From Eopsaltria australis (lineage: Eukaryota > Chordata > Aves > Passeriformes > Petroicidae), in NCBI GenBank assembly GCA_034509425.1, contig JAVTVJ010000130.1, positions 1,481,501 through 1,545,500 of the forward strand: DNA of 64,000 nucleotides, given 5' to 3'. Shown one piece after another: positions 29,801 through 41,992 of this stretch. Each line of letters begins with the position of its first letter. The first letter of the stretch is position 1. The notes beneath the pieces were generated by a model. It saw nothing but the letters and a program-made list of their open reading frames with translations. It was not told where the DNA came from and did no database searches. Position numbers and translations under genes: made by a program.

Positions 29801-32800
29801 GAAAACAACTTTTAAGGTGAGTTTGTATGTATTCTTTCACAAAATGATTCCAGTCTGGTTTGTTACTGGATTATTCCATCAGTAATTTTATTACTGTTGT
29901 GTTGCTGCAAGAGACAAGCAGAGGTGGCTAATATTGGTACTTCTTTTTCAGAAATAACAGCCCTCCAAGTAATACATCAGCATCAAATAGGCTTGACATG
30001 AATGGCAGAGGAAATCCATAAAGTGTCACTTGAACGATTTTAAAGGTAGTTACTAGAGAAATCTGATTAATTTAAAAACATAGGTTGAAGGCAAGCAGCG
30101 CATGGCCAGGAACTTTGGGGTGTCAGCAGAGGATAAATTGTTCCTTCCCTATTCTTTCATCCAGATCTGCTCAAGGGAGAGGGGATGTAAAGAAGCAAGT
30201 CCAGTCAGCTGAGATTGGCATAGTTCTGTTACAGTAAGAAAAATGGCAAAAAAAAAAAAAAAGGTGATAAACTATGTGAAAAACAGGTGTGGAGGCACAA
30301 CCTGTAGATCCTCTGTGTTTTAGGAAGTGTGGAGCTGGAGTGCTCCCTGAAGAGCTTGTGTGAGATCTTCAGGCTGAGGATAAACTAAGGCGATAGTTGT
30401 TTTAGTTATGAAGGCCAGGGAAAAAAGAGCTTTAGGAAACTTCAAGATTGTTTTGTTTTCATGTGAAATTTGATAATTTGGTAATGTCAATATGCAGTAG
30501 TGTGACCATATGTTATGTTCTGAAGTTTTGGTGTTGATATATCGAACTTTTCACACATTTTGTCCCCAGTGTACACTGAGCAAAGGAAAACGTGGACTTG
30601 AGTGCTGGATTTCCACTTGCATTGGATTTTTGTTTGTGTTTCTTGAGTAGAAATTATCAACTTTCATATGGAATTATTTGCAGATAATGCTAGTAGCTAT
30701 ACCCCTCTATATTTTGTCTCTGTGTGGTATATACAATATATAAATATCTTTGTCTTGCTTGCTATACCTGTTAATATTGTTATTACTATATCTCTGGTAT
30801 TTTGATGGCAACTGAAGTTACAAACCTACCAATGAATCAGTGGGGTATCAGTAGTGTGAGTTGTTTAAGGGAATACACTAAAGGTCTAGAAGCATTCCAG
30901 TAAGCTCTGCTGGGATTGCATAGGTTTGTCTGTCAAGAATTTTATTACGTGCTGCTTGTTTCCTATACTTCTTCCTTTTCATATCCACAGGAAACTTGAT
31001 GAACTTTTGTTTTTAAGAGCTTGATTGCATAGTGGAGTAGAGTAGGGCTTTACATTTGGAAGTGGTTTTGCCAGTTAAAAATTATTTTAAACATAATTTT
31101 GTTGGATTTCTATTGCGGTTTGATTCCACCACAGTGACAAAGGTGGAAAGCTTTCTCATGGAGGCTTGAGGCATCAGCTGGTGCTTTAGGCAGTGCTGCT
31201 GAACCCTGTGTAGGGGATGGTTTTGTATGTAAAATTATGCAGTAATAAGACAACGCTGGTGTCTTCCTGGTTTTTGGCCTGACTCGAGCTGAACTGATGT
31301 TCGCAGTAGTTACAAAAAGGCACTAAAGCCTAGTGTACACAAAACTGGGAGTGTTTCTTCCTCTGCTGTTTTCTGTGTGTGAAAATGTGGTAGAATTCAG
31401 TTTGGTAACTATTTTAGGGCTGGTTCCCAGCCTATTCTTCATTAGAGGAATTAGGCACAATCAAAGATGTTTTGAGCTTTTCTTTGCTTGTGCTGAGAAG
31501 ATCCCTTGTCCAGTTAGAAAAGAAATGCTATATACCAAATTATTGCCATGCTGCCTGGTAGTCTTTCAGTGTGAATTTTGCTTATTGACTACTTGTACTA
31601 CAATTTTGCAGAATTTGTTTTTTTTTAGTAAAATGGTAGCTGGGAGGAACTTGTCATTCCCTTTTCCAGTGTAGAGAGCATCCAGAGGTCATCTCCTATC
31701 AGGTGATAAATTGAAATTAGGCCATACTTGGGTAAGGGATTCATGTGTGCTCTATCAGTTACAGAAGAGCTGTAGCTGCTCTAGTAGTACTTAACAGCCT
31801 GGATTCTTGCAGTTTTAAAAAATAGTGCAATTGGAAAGTTTTTATTTATTTCTATGATATACTGAAGCCTTTTAAAATAAATAATAGAACTCAAACTTTA
31901 TACACGTTTTGGGTACAACATTTCTATTTCACCCCAAGTTTAAAATTTTATTTAGGAATGTAATATGGGTGAAATACATTACCAGTTTCATAGCAGATTA
32001 CCAGTGGAAGAACATACACTGGGTACTTTTTTTCCAAAAGGCAGAATGATGCACTTAAAAGAAGTTGGTAAATGTTCAGTGGAAGAAGAAGATCAAAGAG
32101 CTTTCTAAATCACATAATACCTTCTTTATCTGTGAATGACACTGACTATTAGAGGAGCTTTTCTGTTTCCAGGTTCAGTTTAGTTGTGTCAAAACTCCGC
32201 TTTGAACTCAGTGTACATGTTGTCTTATCTGTTTGCACTCCAAGTGTGAGCTAGAAGATTGACTTAGGAACACAAAAATAAAGGCAAAGCCATTTGATAC
32301 TATGATTTTATGGTGTATGTAGTTACTATAAATTCAAGAAGAATTGGCAAATCATATGAATATGCATAAAATTTATTGCTTGACCAGTTGGCCAGTCAGA
32401 TAATTGGAAGTTTGTGAGATACTATATGACAAAAATTGTAGATATTCTCAGATTTGTGAGTTTTCTCTGTTTTAATTACCATGCTTTTACATTTTTTAAC
32501 CTAATCAGTGAAACTTTTCTCTCACCTGTTTCCACTTCTTCAACAACTTTGATTTTTTTTTTCCTCTCTCTTTTTTTGAATTGTTGGATTTTAAGAGGAA
32601 GGTTGAAGACTGATGTCATTAATAGTAAAATATGGGTCCTGGTTTCTTGTGATGTAGATTCCTCTGGTCTGTGTGGTGCTCAGACCTCATTCTGATCTTG
32701 GGTGTGCCACCCATCCAGTACCTCTGAGGTGCACTTTGGGGACGAGTGTGGGGGTGAAGGTAAACCCTGCCCCAGTCATCTGCTGAAGGTGCCTGGCAGA

Positions 32801-35800
32801 ATTAAATTTGTATTCCCACTTCAAGTTCTGCAGCTCTGAGCTTTGCATATCAATTTAAACAAAATGAAATTAATCTTGTTTCTCTGCCAGATCGGGAAGT
32901 GCAGTGAGTGAAGAGGTGCACATTTGGTTTTTCTGCAGGTGTTGTAGGGAAGCAAAGGCGGTGGGCTGCTATGGTTTATTGCAGAAGAGAGGTGGACAAC
33001 TGTGCTGGTGATTTCTTAAATAAGCATGATATGAAAGAATACACAATTACATTGTGTGTCACTCCCACCAGCTGCTGAGTCGGGGTAGTGCTGACCAGGC
33101 ATTTTAGTACATCACAGATCCAAGGGTGTTGTTGCCTGACACCATCCAATACTGAGGACAGAGAACTGGACTTGATTAACCTGGTGCTCTGAAGAGTTCA
33201 GTGGTTCTTGGATTGAGTCAGTGCAGTGTGCTGGAACCAGTAATAAAGGAGCTGAAACACTGGGAATCTGTTCCACATTCATTTCTGATGGCTACGGCTT
33301 ATTTTCCCCCCATAATTCTTTAGATTTTGTGGAAGATTTTGTAGGTAGCAGGGAATTTCTTCCATGATCTGGAGTGGGAGAGAAGCATGTTTTGTTTCAA
33401 GTTGGAAGACGTGTTGAATGAGGTTATAGTGTAAATCTTATCTAATGTTACATGTATCCAAGTCCTTGGAGATATTATATTAGTAAGCATTTTGTTCCAC
33501 CACCTGTGGAATGAAAGAATCTTGTTTTTCTGTAGATGTAAATTCTTTTTGCCCCATAGTATCTCTTCCCTTTCTTCCCTCTCTGCATTAATCCCATCCT
33601 TCTCACGTAACACCATAATTCTGGGGTTTTTTCCCAGAGCTGTATGGGTATTGATTGCCCAGCAGGTTGCTGCCAAAATACACAGAGCAGCTCGCTTTTC
33701 CCTTGGAGGGCAGTCACTTGGATTTGTTTTTGCTGTGTAGGTACTCATTTTCACGACAGATATATATATATATATAATTTTTAATATATGAGCATGAAGA
33801 ATAGTAAATGAGCAATATGATCTCATAATCTTAATTTCTGTAGGACATTAGATTAAAGACACAACACTTGAAAAGTGGCAGCATCTGAACACTTCACCAG
33901 TGTGTGAGTCCTCTTGTTCATATTACTGAAGCTGTGAATACTGAGCTTTCTTTGTAGGCTGGAGGAGACACAGAAGTTGCATGGTTAAAATATACCCAGC
34001 AAACCAATCATGCCAGTGTAATTTTTTATTCCCTATCTGCACTGTAATGCAGATAAATGAGCATTTAATGTGAATTGAGATAATGTAAGAGGAAAGTTCC
34101 CTCTTTGTGATTTTTTTTTTTTTCATTTATCTCTCAGTCTTTTTGAAATTGCACATTCTCCTGTAATACTGTAGAAATACATGCCATAGCTTGGAAATAT
34201 CTTGCTTCTGAGAGTTGTGTTGTGTAGAGAAAGGCACAGAAGTCTGATTTACACCCTTTCTGGGCTTTATACTCCTGTGTACAGCTGCTGTTTCTGTTTG
34301 CCAGCCACACTGATAGTCCAGCAGAGCGCATTGGTTGTCACTGTGCTGCAAAGGTACATTGTAAATGCTGTGTTGGTTAATTCAAAATGAGTATTTTAAC
34401 AATCTCCTATTTGGTGAACTTGAAAGTACATGCAAAGCCCACTCCTTAGGTTATATTATTAACAGATTACTTTAAATAGCATATATATTGAAACAGCCTC
34501 TTAGCTGAAACACCAAATTGCATTGATTGTAGTAATTTCATACTGTGTTTTTGTATAAATGTGAAGGCTGCAGAAAACCCCAGCGTATTTCATGTGTTTC
34601 ACGGTTCTTTCTTGACTCTTTTATAAATGTGACTTTAAGAGGTCGTTACTTAAGCATCAGTTCACCTGTGTGCCTTTCTGCTTTCAAGTAATTGTATTGC
34701 TGTACTGGCTTAATAGATTCTATATTGTATTTACCTTGGCTTCACTTAACGAGTCACCTGTTAAATGCATTTTATCCCATCTCTGGAATTTGCTCATAGA
34801 TTTTCTTTTTGTATACTCCAGTAGAATGAATGTGGGATTTATTACGATGCCAGTTAGAAATTGTTTCTTGAGACTCACAGGCAATAGATAAATGTATATG
34901 CAGGGGTTTTGTTCCCTTATTCATTTCCTAAAATACCCCTTGTGGCTATATATACTTTTTTCATTAAGCTTCATTTCTGTACAGATGGCTTTTAAATGTA
35001 ATTGTACCTTCTAATTTGAGGAAGCATACAGTAGTGCCTCCTATGTAGTTAACAAAACTTGTCTTGACCAGAGGTTTCAAATACTGAGATGCTTCAGGGA
35101 AGTGGATGGCTGTGCTGGTCCTGGATGCTGAATACCCACTGTGTATACGTGTCAGAAAACGGGGGTTTAAATGAATTTGTGAAGGAGCTTAATGATGGTA
35201 AATAATGATGAGGATGGGTAGGAGGCAGGTTGGCAGTTAGGGCAGTGTCTCAGGATATGGCTGTTTTTGTAGACATGTGGTTTTCTTTGGTTTTTTGATG
35301 GCCATTTTGTCTAAAGATTCCATTTTGCAAAGTGGATGTACCACCATTGCTGTTGGGTTTGCTCCCCCTGTTCTCAATCTCGTGGTTAATAAGGTTATTT
35401 ACAAGGATATTTATACCAGTAATGAACAGTAATGTTGGAATATGGGATTTCTCATTATTTTTTTTTTGTCAGAGAAAGAAGAAAGCTTGGGTAGGGAGAA
35501 AACAGATGAAGGAATGTGATGGGAGAAAAGGAGACCTCCAGATGAAGAAAACAGGAGTGTGCTACAGGTTGAGAAGGAGGGGTAAAGAGCTGGGGATTCA
35601 TGGCTGAGCAGAATCAACCACCCTGTCAGTGGACAGAAGTGGAAGTTTCCCAGTTTTGATCTATCTGAGAAATGTTGCGCCTGAGTTTAGGAGAGTTCGG
35701 GGTTCCTAGAGCTCTGTGGGATTTCTGATAACTGTATTAATACTCATAACTCATTTATAAGCAAGGCTTTCAAATGTTTTTGGGGTTTTATCTGTTAAAT

Positions 35801-38800
35801 CTTTATTTCCTCTGACTGCTAACAGAGATGCAGAATTATGGGCACTTAGTATTATAACTAAAACTTCCTGGAGTCCAGCATAAATTTCAGGTAAATGTCC
35901 TGATTGCTTCAGTGGCACAACATATCAGTGAAAAGAAAAAAGTGAACCAAATGCAAGTTACTGCCTGCTCCTGTTGGTTAGGGCTCAGTCCCTTCAGCAC
36001 TGTTACAAACATGATAATGGACCTCAGCAGAGATGAGATTCATGCTCAGAAATAGCAGATTCAGTACACACTGTTGCCATGGATTATTGAGTTGTATTGA
36101 GTGAGTTACTAGTTACAGATGACTTAAGACATAATGCACTGTGAGCATCAGCAGTGATGTTAGATCATGATCACAAACGTGGGAGGGAACTTTGCTACAC
36201 TTGACAACAGTGTTTTATAATGTGTTTGGTGTGATATGAATATAAAGGTCTGCACAAAATGGGAATTAAGTTACCTACTTAGAGATAATTTCAGGGAGAA
36301 GAGAGTATGAGATGAAAGTCCATATTTATTTCAGGGATGCATGGTAATCTAGCTTTACATAACATAGGATTTGAGAAATACTGTTTGGTGTCTATAATGA
36401 TGATATTTCTTTAAAATGTATGTAAGAATCTAGAGCACTGTTGTGTTACACAGTTACCAGATGAGCAGAGATGACCACAGGAGTGTTGGAAACAGCCTGT
36501 TGATAAAGGTGGTGTTAGTGGCTGCCTGTCTGCTCTCCAGTGGTCTTTCAGAGTTTTTGCCTGTTCAGACGGTCCTTTCTCTAACGAGCAGCTGAATGCA
36601 TAAACTTTGTATTTGCTTCCAGCAGCTTCTCTCCCTGGTGAGTACAACTCGGAATTGATGGGCTGGCAAATGGTAGCAAAGCAGTTTCCCTTCTTGCCCA
36701 TTGTTCTTTTGATCTGTCCCATTCTGGTCGTGTGGCAGTTCTGGCTTTTATGATCAGATTTTGCTCACTGGCACTGGCAAGTGTCAGCCCCTCGTGGGCT
36801 TTATAAAAAGGGCAGTTCCTTAGCAGTTGTAAGCTTTTATTTAGAGATTCTAGGGAGCCTTCGTCAGTTCTTCCCTTATTGCCCAAATCTAAGAAAGAGC
36901 TGAAACAATATTGAGTCTGTTTGGGTTTCATCCTCGTTTCTATCCTACATTAGAAAGAAGAAAAATTCATAAAGTATTAGAATACAGGATTAATCCACTC
37001 TGGGATAGAGTGCACAGCTTTAAATAATTTTATTCTTCAAGTGTGTTAAACATCATAGTCAGAACCTTCTCAAATACTGAAAAATCATCCCTTCAACCTA
37101 CTTATTCTATATGCTTACCTTAGTTTGTATTTGAATAAATATAAGTAACAGCTTCAGATCAGTATGTTAAATGGATTAATTTTTAAAAATAACTGTGTTG
37201 TTACATTGATGACATTACTTGGAACCTGTGCACAAATTAAGAAACATGATTTCGTCTTAAATTTATGTTTAATGCACTGTGCATTAGCTTTTTGTGGTTT
37301 ACAGTATTTTAAACTTGGAAGCTGCGTGAAACCAAGTGTTACAAAACATTAGATGCATTAACCACCACATTTTGAAGTGACCTCTACAAGCATATGAGTA
37401 AGCTCAGGAAAGGATTTTCTCCTTTTTTTTTTTTTTTTTTCCAACTGTATTCCTCTGGAAAAACTTGCGTGGAAGGCAGCAGTGTGGTGTAAACCTATCT
37501 ATTTGTTCTTGCCCAGAGCAGGGATGGATCCTTTTCCAGGCATCAAAAGCAGTTACATAATCAGGAGCTGGTTCCTGTCTCCAGGTGCTGAGCCCGGCCT
37601 CTGCAGCAGGCTGAGGCTGGGGTTTGTGTTGGGAAAACAAATCAATTGCTTTCTCCTTGAAATAGTAAAAAAAAAAAGGGTAGGAAAGGGAATTTTATTT
37701 CTACTGTAAATGGTTATAAAGCAGGTGTCCTTTTCAGCTGGGCTGCTTTTATTTTCTGGAGCACAAAGGTTGATAATGCTGCTGAGGTTTGTCTTGTCTC
37801 CCTGTTACTTTTGACTGTGATGCTTCCTATAATGCTGCTTTGAAGTTGCTGCTCTTTTGACTGCCTTACTACTGCTCAGGCATGTGTGAATGTCTCCTTA
37901 TGGAAACTTGGCTGGAGACAAAAGTGGAAATAATGGCTTTAAAATGGCATGGGGGAGAGTCAAAGGAAAAGATGCAAATATTGGTGAAATACTTAGAGAG
38001 GCTGCTCTGCTTTAAGCATTGTCCACCTCTGTTTGTTCAGTTGATTGGAGAAAAAGACAACCCAGTGCAACATTGCAATAGTTTATCTTTTGTCAGCATT
38101 CATGGGGAGTGAGCTGGTACAAAGTGTTGTATTACACAGAAATAGCCTGCCGTGCCCCAGCCTGCTCTTGGGTGCATTTACATGGAGTAGTAGGAGCATC
38201 AGCAAATTGTGGAAAGTAAAGCTGAAGGATGCTTGGTCATCTCGAGCTTTTGGTGGAGGGAAAGGATTAGCAGTGACTGTATCTTCTTTGTATTTGTTAC
38301 ATTTCATTTTTGCTGCTGTATTTAGTATTTCTTATTAAATGGATTTACGGTGAGTTTTAATTGGATTTTTTTAATCTGAACTGTGGTATAGACCATGCTT
38401 TTTTAAAAAAATCTCCTGTCATTTGCTGAGTTTTCTTTAATAACTTAAAAATTTGAAAACCATTCTTTTCTTTGTTTTTCTTTCTGGTTGCACTGAACGA
38501 CTACTACTTTAATTTATTAATAGAACACTTTATTTTGGAATGTTTAATTTGGGGCCTAATCTGAAGTCCTTGCCATTGCAGGCATTTTCAGGCGGGTGAC
38601 AGATATTGCTACTGCTGTGTCACAAACACTTTGTGCTGCCTGCCCTTCCCTTCATTTGGCACGTGCTGGGTAAAAAGAGCTCCATGCTTTGGGACAAAAT
38701 TGTTGGGCATATGGTAAATCACCATTATTCCAAGCATTACATTACTTGAGTGAAGAACCCCCTTTTCCATTTGTGAAGGTTTATCTTCCAGATTGATTGA

Positions 38801-41800
38801 TCAGATAAAATAATTCATTTTACATTACTGATGTGTGTCCTGAAACTTCCCACCTGTCTCCCCTCTAAAGTACACTGATTTCCTGTTAATGTAACCCCCT
38901 GCTATGGTGTTTCTTGCAGTAGTCTATATTTTCTTGCAGAGCTGGGGCCTGAACACATCCCCTGTCTGTAGTCTCTGAATTTCCCATCTGATACTTCCAG
39001 AGTGTAGACAAGGTAGGAAGTTAAGATGCCAGTGTTGAAATCTGGATTTGCATTTGAGATAATGCCTAGTTCAACTAATCTAGCAATGATAAAGTGCCTT
39101 AAAATGGCTGCAAATGTCTCCCTGCCTACTCAAAGACATCTTCTCACTGGTAGCACATTATAGAGGATCTGTAGTGTAGTTAAGAGTTGGATCTTTGCCA
39201 GTAGATGGAAGCATTTTTTAGCATCTCCTCATGCTTTGAGCATTTTTTGCATTTTTTTACCATAGTATCAAAATTGCTTCTTTTTCAGTCTCTTTCCATT
39301 TATTATAAGCTATTCCAGTTTCTGCTAGTTCAGATTACTTTCATTTAATGTTGTAAACATTTTTTTACATTCTTTTTTGTGGAAGATATTTCCAATTTTG
39401 TATTTTTAGAGTTCTTTTCTTCCATTCTTCATCCTTTCTTTATTCTGAGCACGTCTCTGCTTGTCAGATTTCTCTTCAATTTCTGTTTTGCTTTTGCAGT
39501 AATTGGTAGTTGCCTTCTTGGAGCTCCTGAGGGAAATCAGACTTGTAGGGTACAACCAAAGCAGCACCTGAGTGGCACCACTGTAGGGCAGGAGACAGAG
39601 GAGTTCAGCCAACCATCAGCAGGAGAGATAAGGAGCTGAAAAGCTCCAAGCAGCAAACTGGGACAGCAGGGACACTGAGGCTCCTTCATTTGCAGTGATC
39701 TTAGGTCTCAGTGGGCCCATAATTTTTAGGTGGAAATGTATGTATTTTTTACAAGTGTGATGGAACCCTTTTTTTAGCAGTGTGTGTGATTCAGAGAAAA
39801 CCTAATAATCACTAAGTTACATGTTGTGAGTATTCTTGACTCTCATTTGTAGTTATGCCTTTTGTCCTCGATTTTCATTTAAATATACTTCTCTTACATT
39901 AAAGTCTTACTGAAAAAAGAATTTGGCTCTGTTGCCAACTTGTTCATTTTTTTCGTGAAACCCAAATGTTAGAATTTACTTTTTTTTTTTTTTAACTTGC
40001 TCTTTGTTTAAATATACTACATTCATATCTGTATGCATTGATCTTTGTAAGGGGAAATGGCTGCTGAGAGTAAATGTTGAACTGTAAACAAAAAGCTCCA
40101 GGACCTCCAGGTAATATCTCATCAAAGCTTACTTTGGAGACTGGCAACGATTGATTGGATCTGTGTTCTTCTCTGTTGAATGGTTACGCACAAAAAAGTC
40201 ATTACCTGGGAAGAATGGAACAAGGAAAGAGGAGCAGAATAAAAAAAAACAATGAATAATAAAGCTGTGCTGTTGCCCTGAATATTGCTTGCCCAGAAGG
40301 TTTGCTGGCTCAGAGCACGGGTGTCAGCACAGCACATTTCAGCTGTGGGTTGCTAGGGCTGATCCGTTCCTGATCAGGGAAGGTTGAACTTCGTGGTTAA
40401 TGTATGACTGGTTCATGTGATGTTCATGATGCGGCTGACAGGCCTTGCCATAAATCACAGGCAGAATTGTCATTAATTGATTTGTCTTTTCAAAGGGGTC
40501 ATGAAAACAGAATCATTTTCCTGCACTGCAGGCCAGGAGGGGACATGGTGGTGGTACGGAAAACCTTCCCCACTGCTACATGGACTTCACATCCCTTTGA
40601 AAAGCCTTATTCTGAAGCCTTTCAGTGGAATTAAATTTCCTCCACTTCTGTTTTTGCATGCATGTGAAGCCTATCTGAAGAATGTTGTAACAAGATAACA
40701 TCTGCTGTTTCCCAGATAACCAAAATTCATTTTCGTTTATAGAGGTGGAAGTACACATAGCATCACAAATTTTACTTGTATACAGGAAGAGTTCTGCTGG
40801 CATCCAAAGCTGTGGGATTCTGAGTTTGGAAACAGTACTGCTCAGAGTGCTACTGTTGAGTTCATTAGTTTCCTGGAATTATTACTGTAGCTTATTTCTG
40901 AAAAGAATAATAAACAACCCTGGGGAAAATGTAGTGTCACACTGAATATTGCTTTCATGCATGGAGAACTGATTTTTTTTTAGCACTGTTAATTTTGCTG
41001 GAGCTTTAAGATTTTTTTCCTAACATATGCAGCAGCTTCATCAGAGCACTGATAAATATTTCAACTACCTAACAGGTCAGAATGTCAGTGCTAGCAAACC
41101 TTAAAACATGAATTTAACTTATCACACTCCTTTTCTTCTTGCACTGTTTGTCATAAACCAGTTTCTGTTTTCTCTGCCCATGGCTGTGTTGGATTTTTGA
41201 GCTGTGTTGACTGTTAGGATGCAGCCTGGGTGAATGAGCACCTGACTTATGGAAATGCTGTAGACTGAAGAACAAAAATTTCCTCAGATTATTTTTTTTT
41301 CTCTTGGGTCCTCCCTGCTATTGAAGGTTGGTGCTATTGTGGGTTTTGTGAGAAGAAGCCTTTAGGAAATGAAGGGAGCCTAAGATTGTAGGGGGAATAA
41401 TTTGAAGACAAAACCACTTGTTTAGCTGCAACAAAATCAGTGGGAAGCTGATGAATACAGTTTACAGAATTCAGAGGGCTGTGAATTTTTGTTGATTATC
41501 AAAGCTACTAGCTCTTTATTTTTGAAAGGCCTATTGTAGTATAATATAATTGATTTCAGAGGCTAGTTTTATAAATTGTTATAGTCAAGGTCATCAGGAA
41601 AACAAGGACAGTTGGAGTTGCTGCATTACACTGAGGGTTTACAGTTAAATGAAGAATAATAACAGGTAGGTAGCAATGTGTTTTTTATTAGCAACATTTT
41701 TCACCAGACCATTGGAGAGCAACAGTGCACACATCCCTGAATTTAAAGCTGCAGATGTAATCCAAATCATTTGAAGCTTGCAGCATTTGCCAAATATGTC

Positions 41801-41983
41801 CATGCTAGCTGCAGTCATGTGTTGAAAAGAGCATGGTTTGTGGCAGAATTACCAATCATAAAATACATGTTTGTGTTTTCTTTCTAGGATCAAGTGGAAC
41901 ACCCTGATTCAGCAGAACTGGCTGGTTGTGCTGCAGTCATCATGAGAAGGCACAGGGTCATTCGTTTCTTAACATATGTATAA
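26866..41983 (+). CDS. Candidate upstream ORF in the ZFYVE9 leader (42 codons, spliced)
   Basis: Joining 26,866-26,898 to 41,888-41,983 gives an uninterrupted frame, MQTRRRLLPPE then DQVEHPDSAEL... ending RFLTYV and TAA at 41,981-41,983. The two parts meet in phase 0. The stop would lie 44 bases before the ZFYVE9 start codon after splicing (9 bases of exon 2 plus 35 of exon 3), if no further leader exon exists. Upstream ORFs of this kind usually lower translation of the main frame. Both exon calls are predictions, so this is a hypothesis. Confidence 0.3.
26991..27010 (+). promoter_or_regulatory. Canonical G-quadruplex motif
   Basis: Five G runs of 3-4 bases separated by single bases (C, C, C, A) in 20 bases, on the coding strand about 90 bases after the exon 1 donor. 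One-base loops predict a very stable quadruplex; such motifs are common just downstream of CpG-island starts. Confidence 0.6.
33761..33776. repeat. (TA)8 microsatellite
   Basis: Eight TA units in the first ZFYVE9 intron. Confidence 0.9.
37423..37440. repeat. T18 homopolymer
   Basis: Eighteen consecutive T in the first ZFYVE9 intron. No SINE head is recognisable beside it. Confidence 0.9.
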
Positions 41984-41992
41984 GAGAAAAAG
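41888..41992 (+). other. ZFYVE9: Putative ZFYVE9 second exon (5' UTR)
   Basis: Acceptor GTTTTCTTTCTAG ending at 41,887 and donor AAAAAG|GTAAGAGG at 41,993 frame 105 bases. The strong paired sites, the placement between the CpG island and the start-codon exon, and a frame that continues from exon 1 support it. It has an in-frame stop, so it is leader, not part of the main protein. Confidence 0.5.

Larger units (their letters stand above)
26899..41887 (+). other. ZFYVE9: ZFYVE9 first intron (putative)
   Basis: About 15 kb between the CpG-island donor and the 5' UTR exon. Its first 600 bases are still CpG island; the rest is AT-rich. Only simple repeats are seen: an A run near 30,248-30,262, (TA)n at 33,761-33,776, T runs at 37,423-37,440 and near 39,979-39,993. 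No gene on either strand can be supported; open frames such as 33,320-33,826 on minus have no recognisable content. Confidence 0.6.

Noticed and set aside
33320..33826. A 168-codon minus-strand frame in the first ZFYVE9 intron
   Set aside because: It has no recognisable homology or domain, includes the (TA)n microsatellite translated as IYIYI, and is probably chance.
39196..39213. CCAGTAGATGGAAGC as a CTCF site
   Set aside because: It lacks the invariant GGC after the AG step, so the core match is poor.
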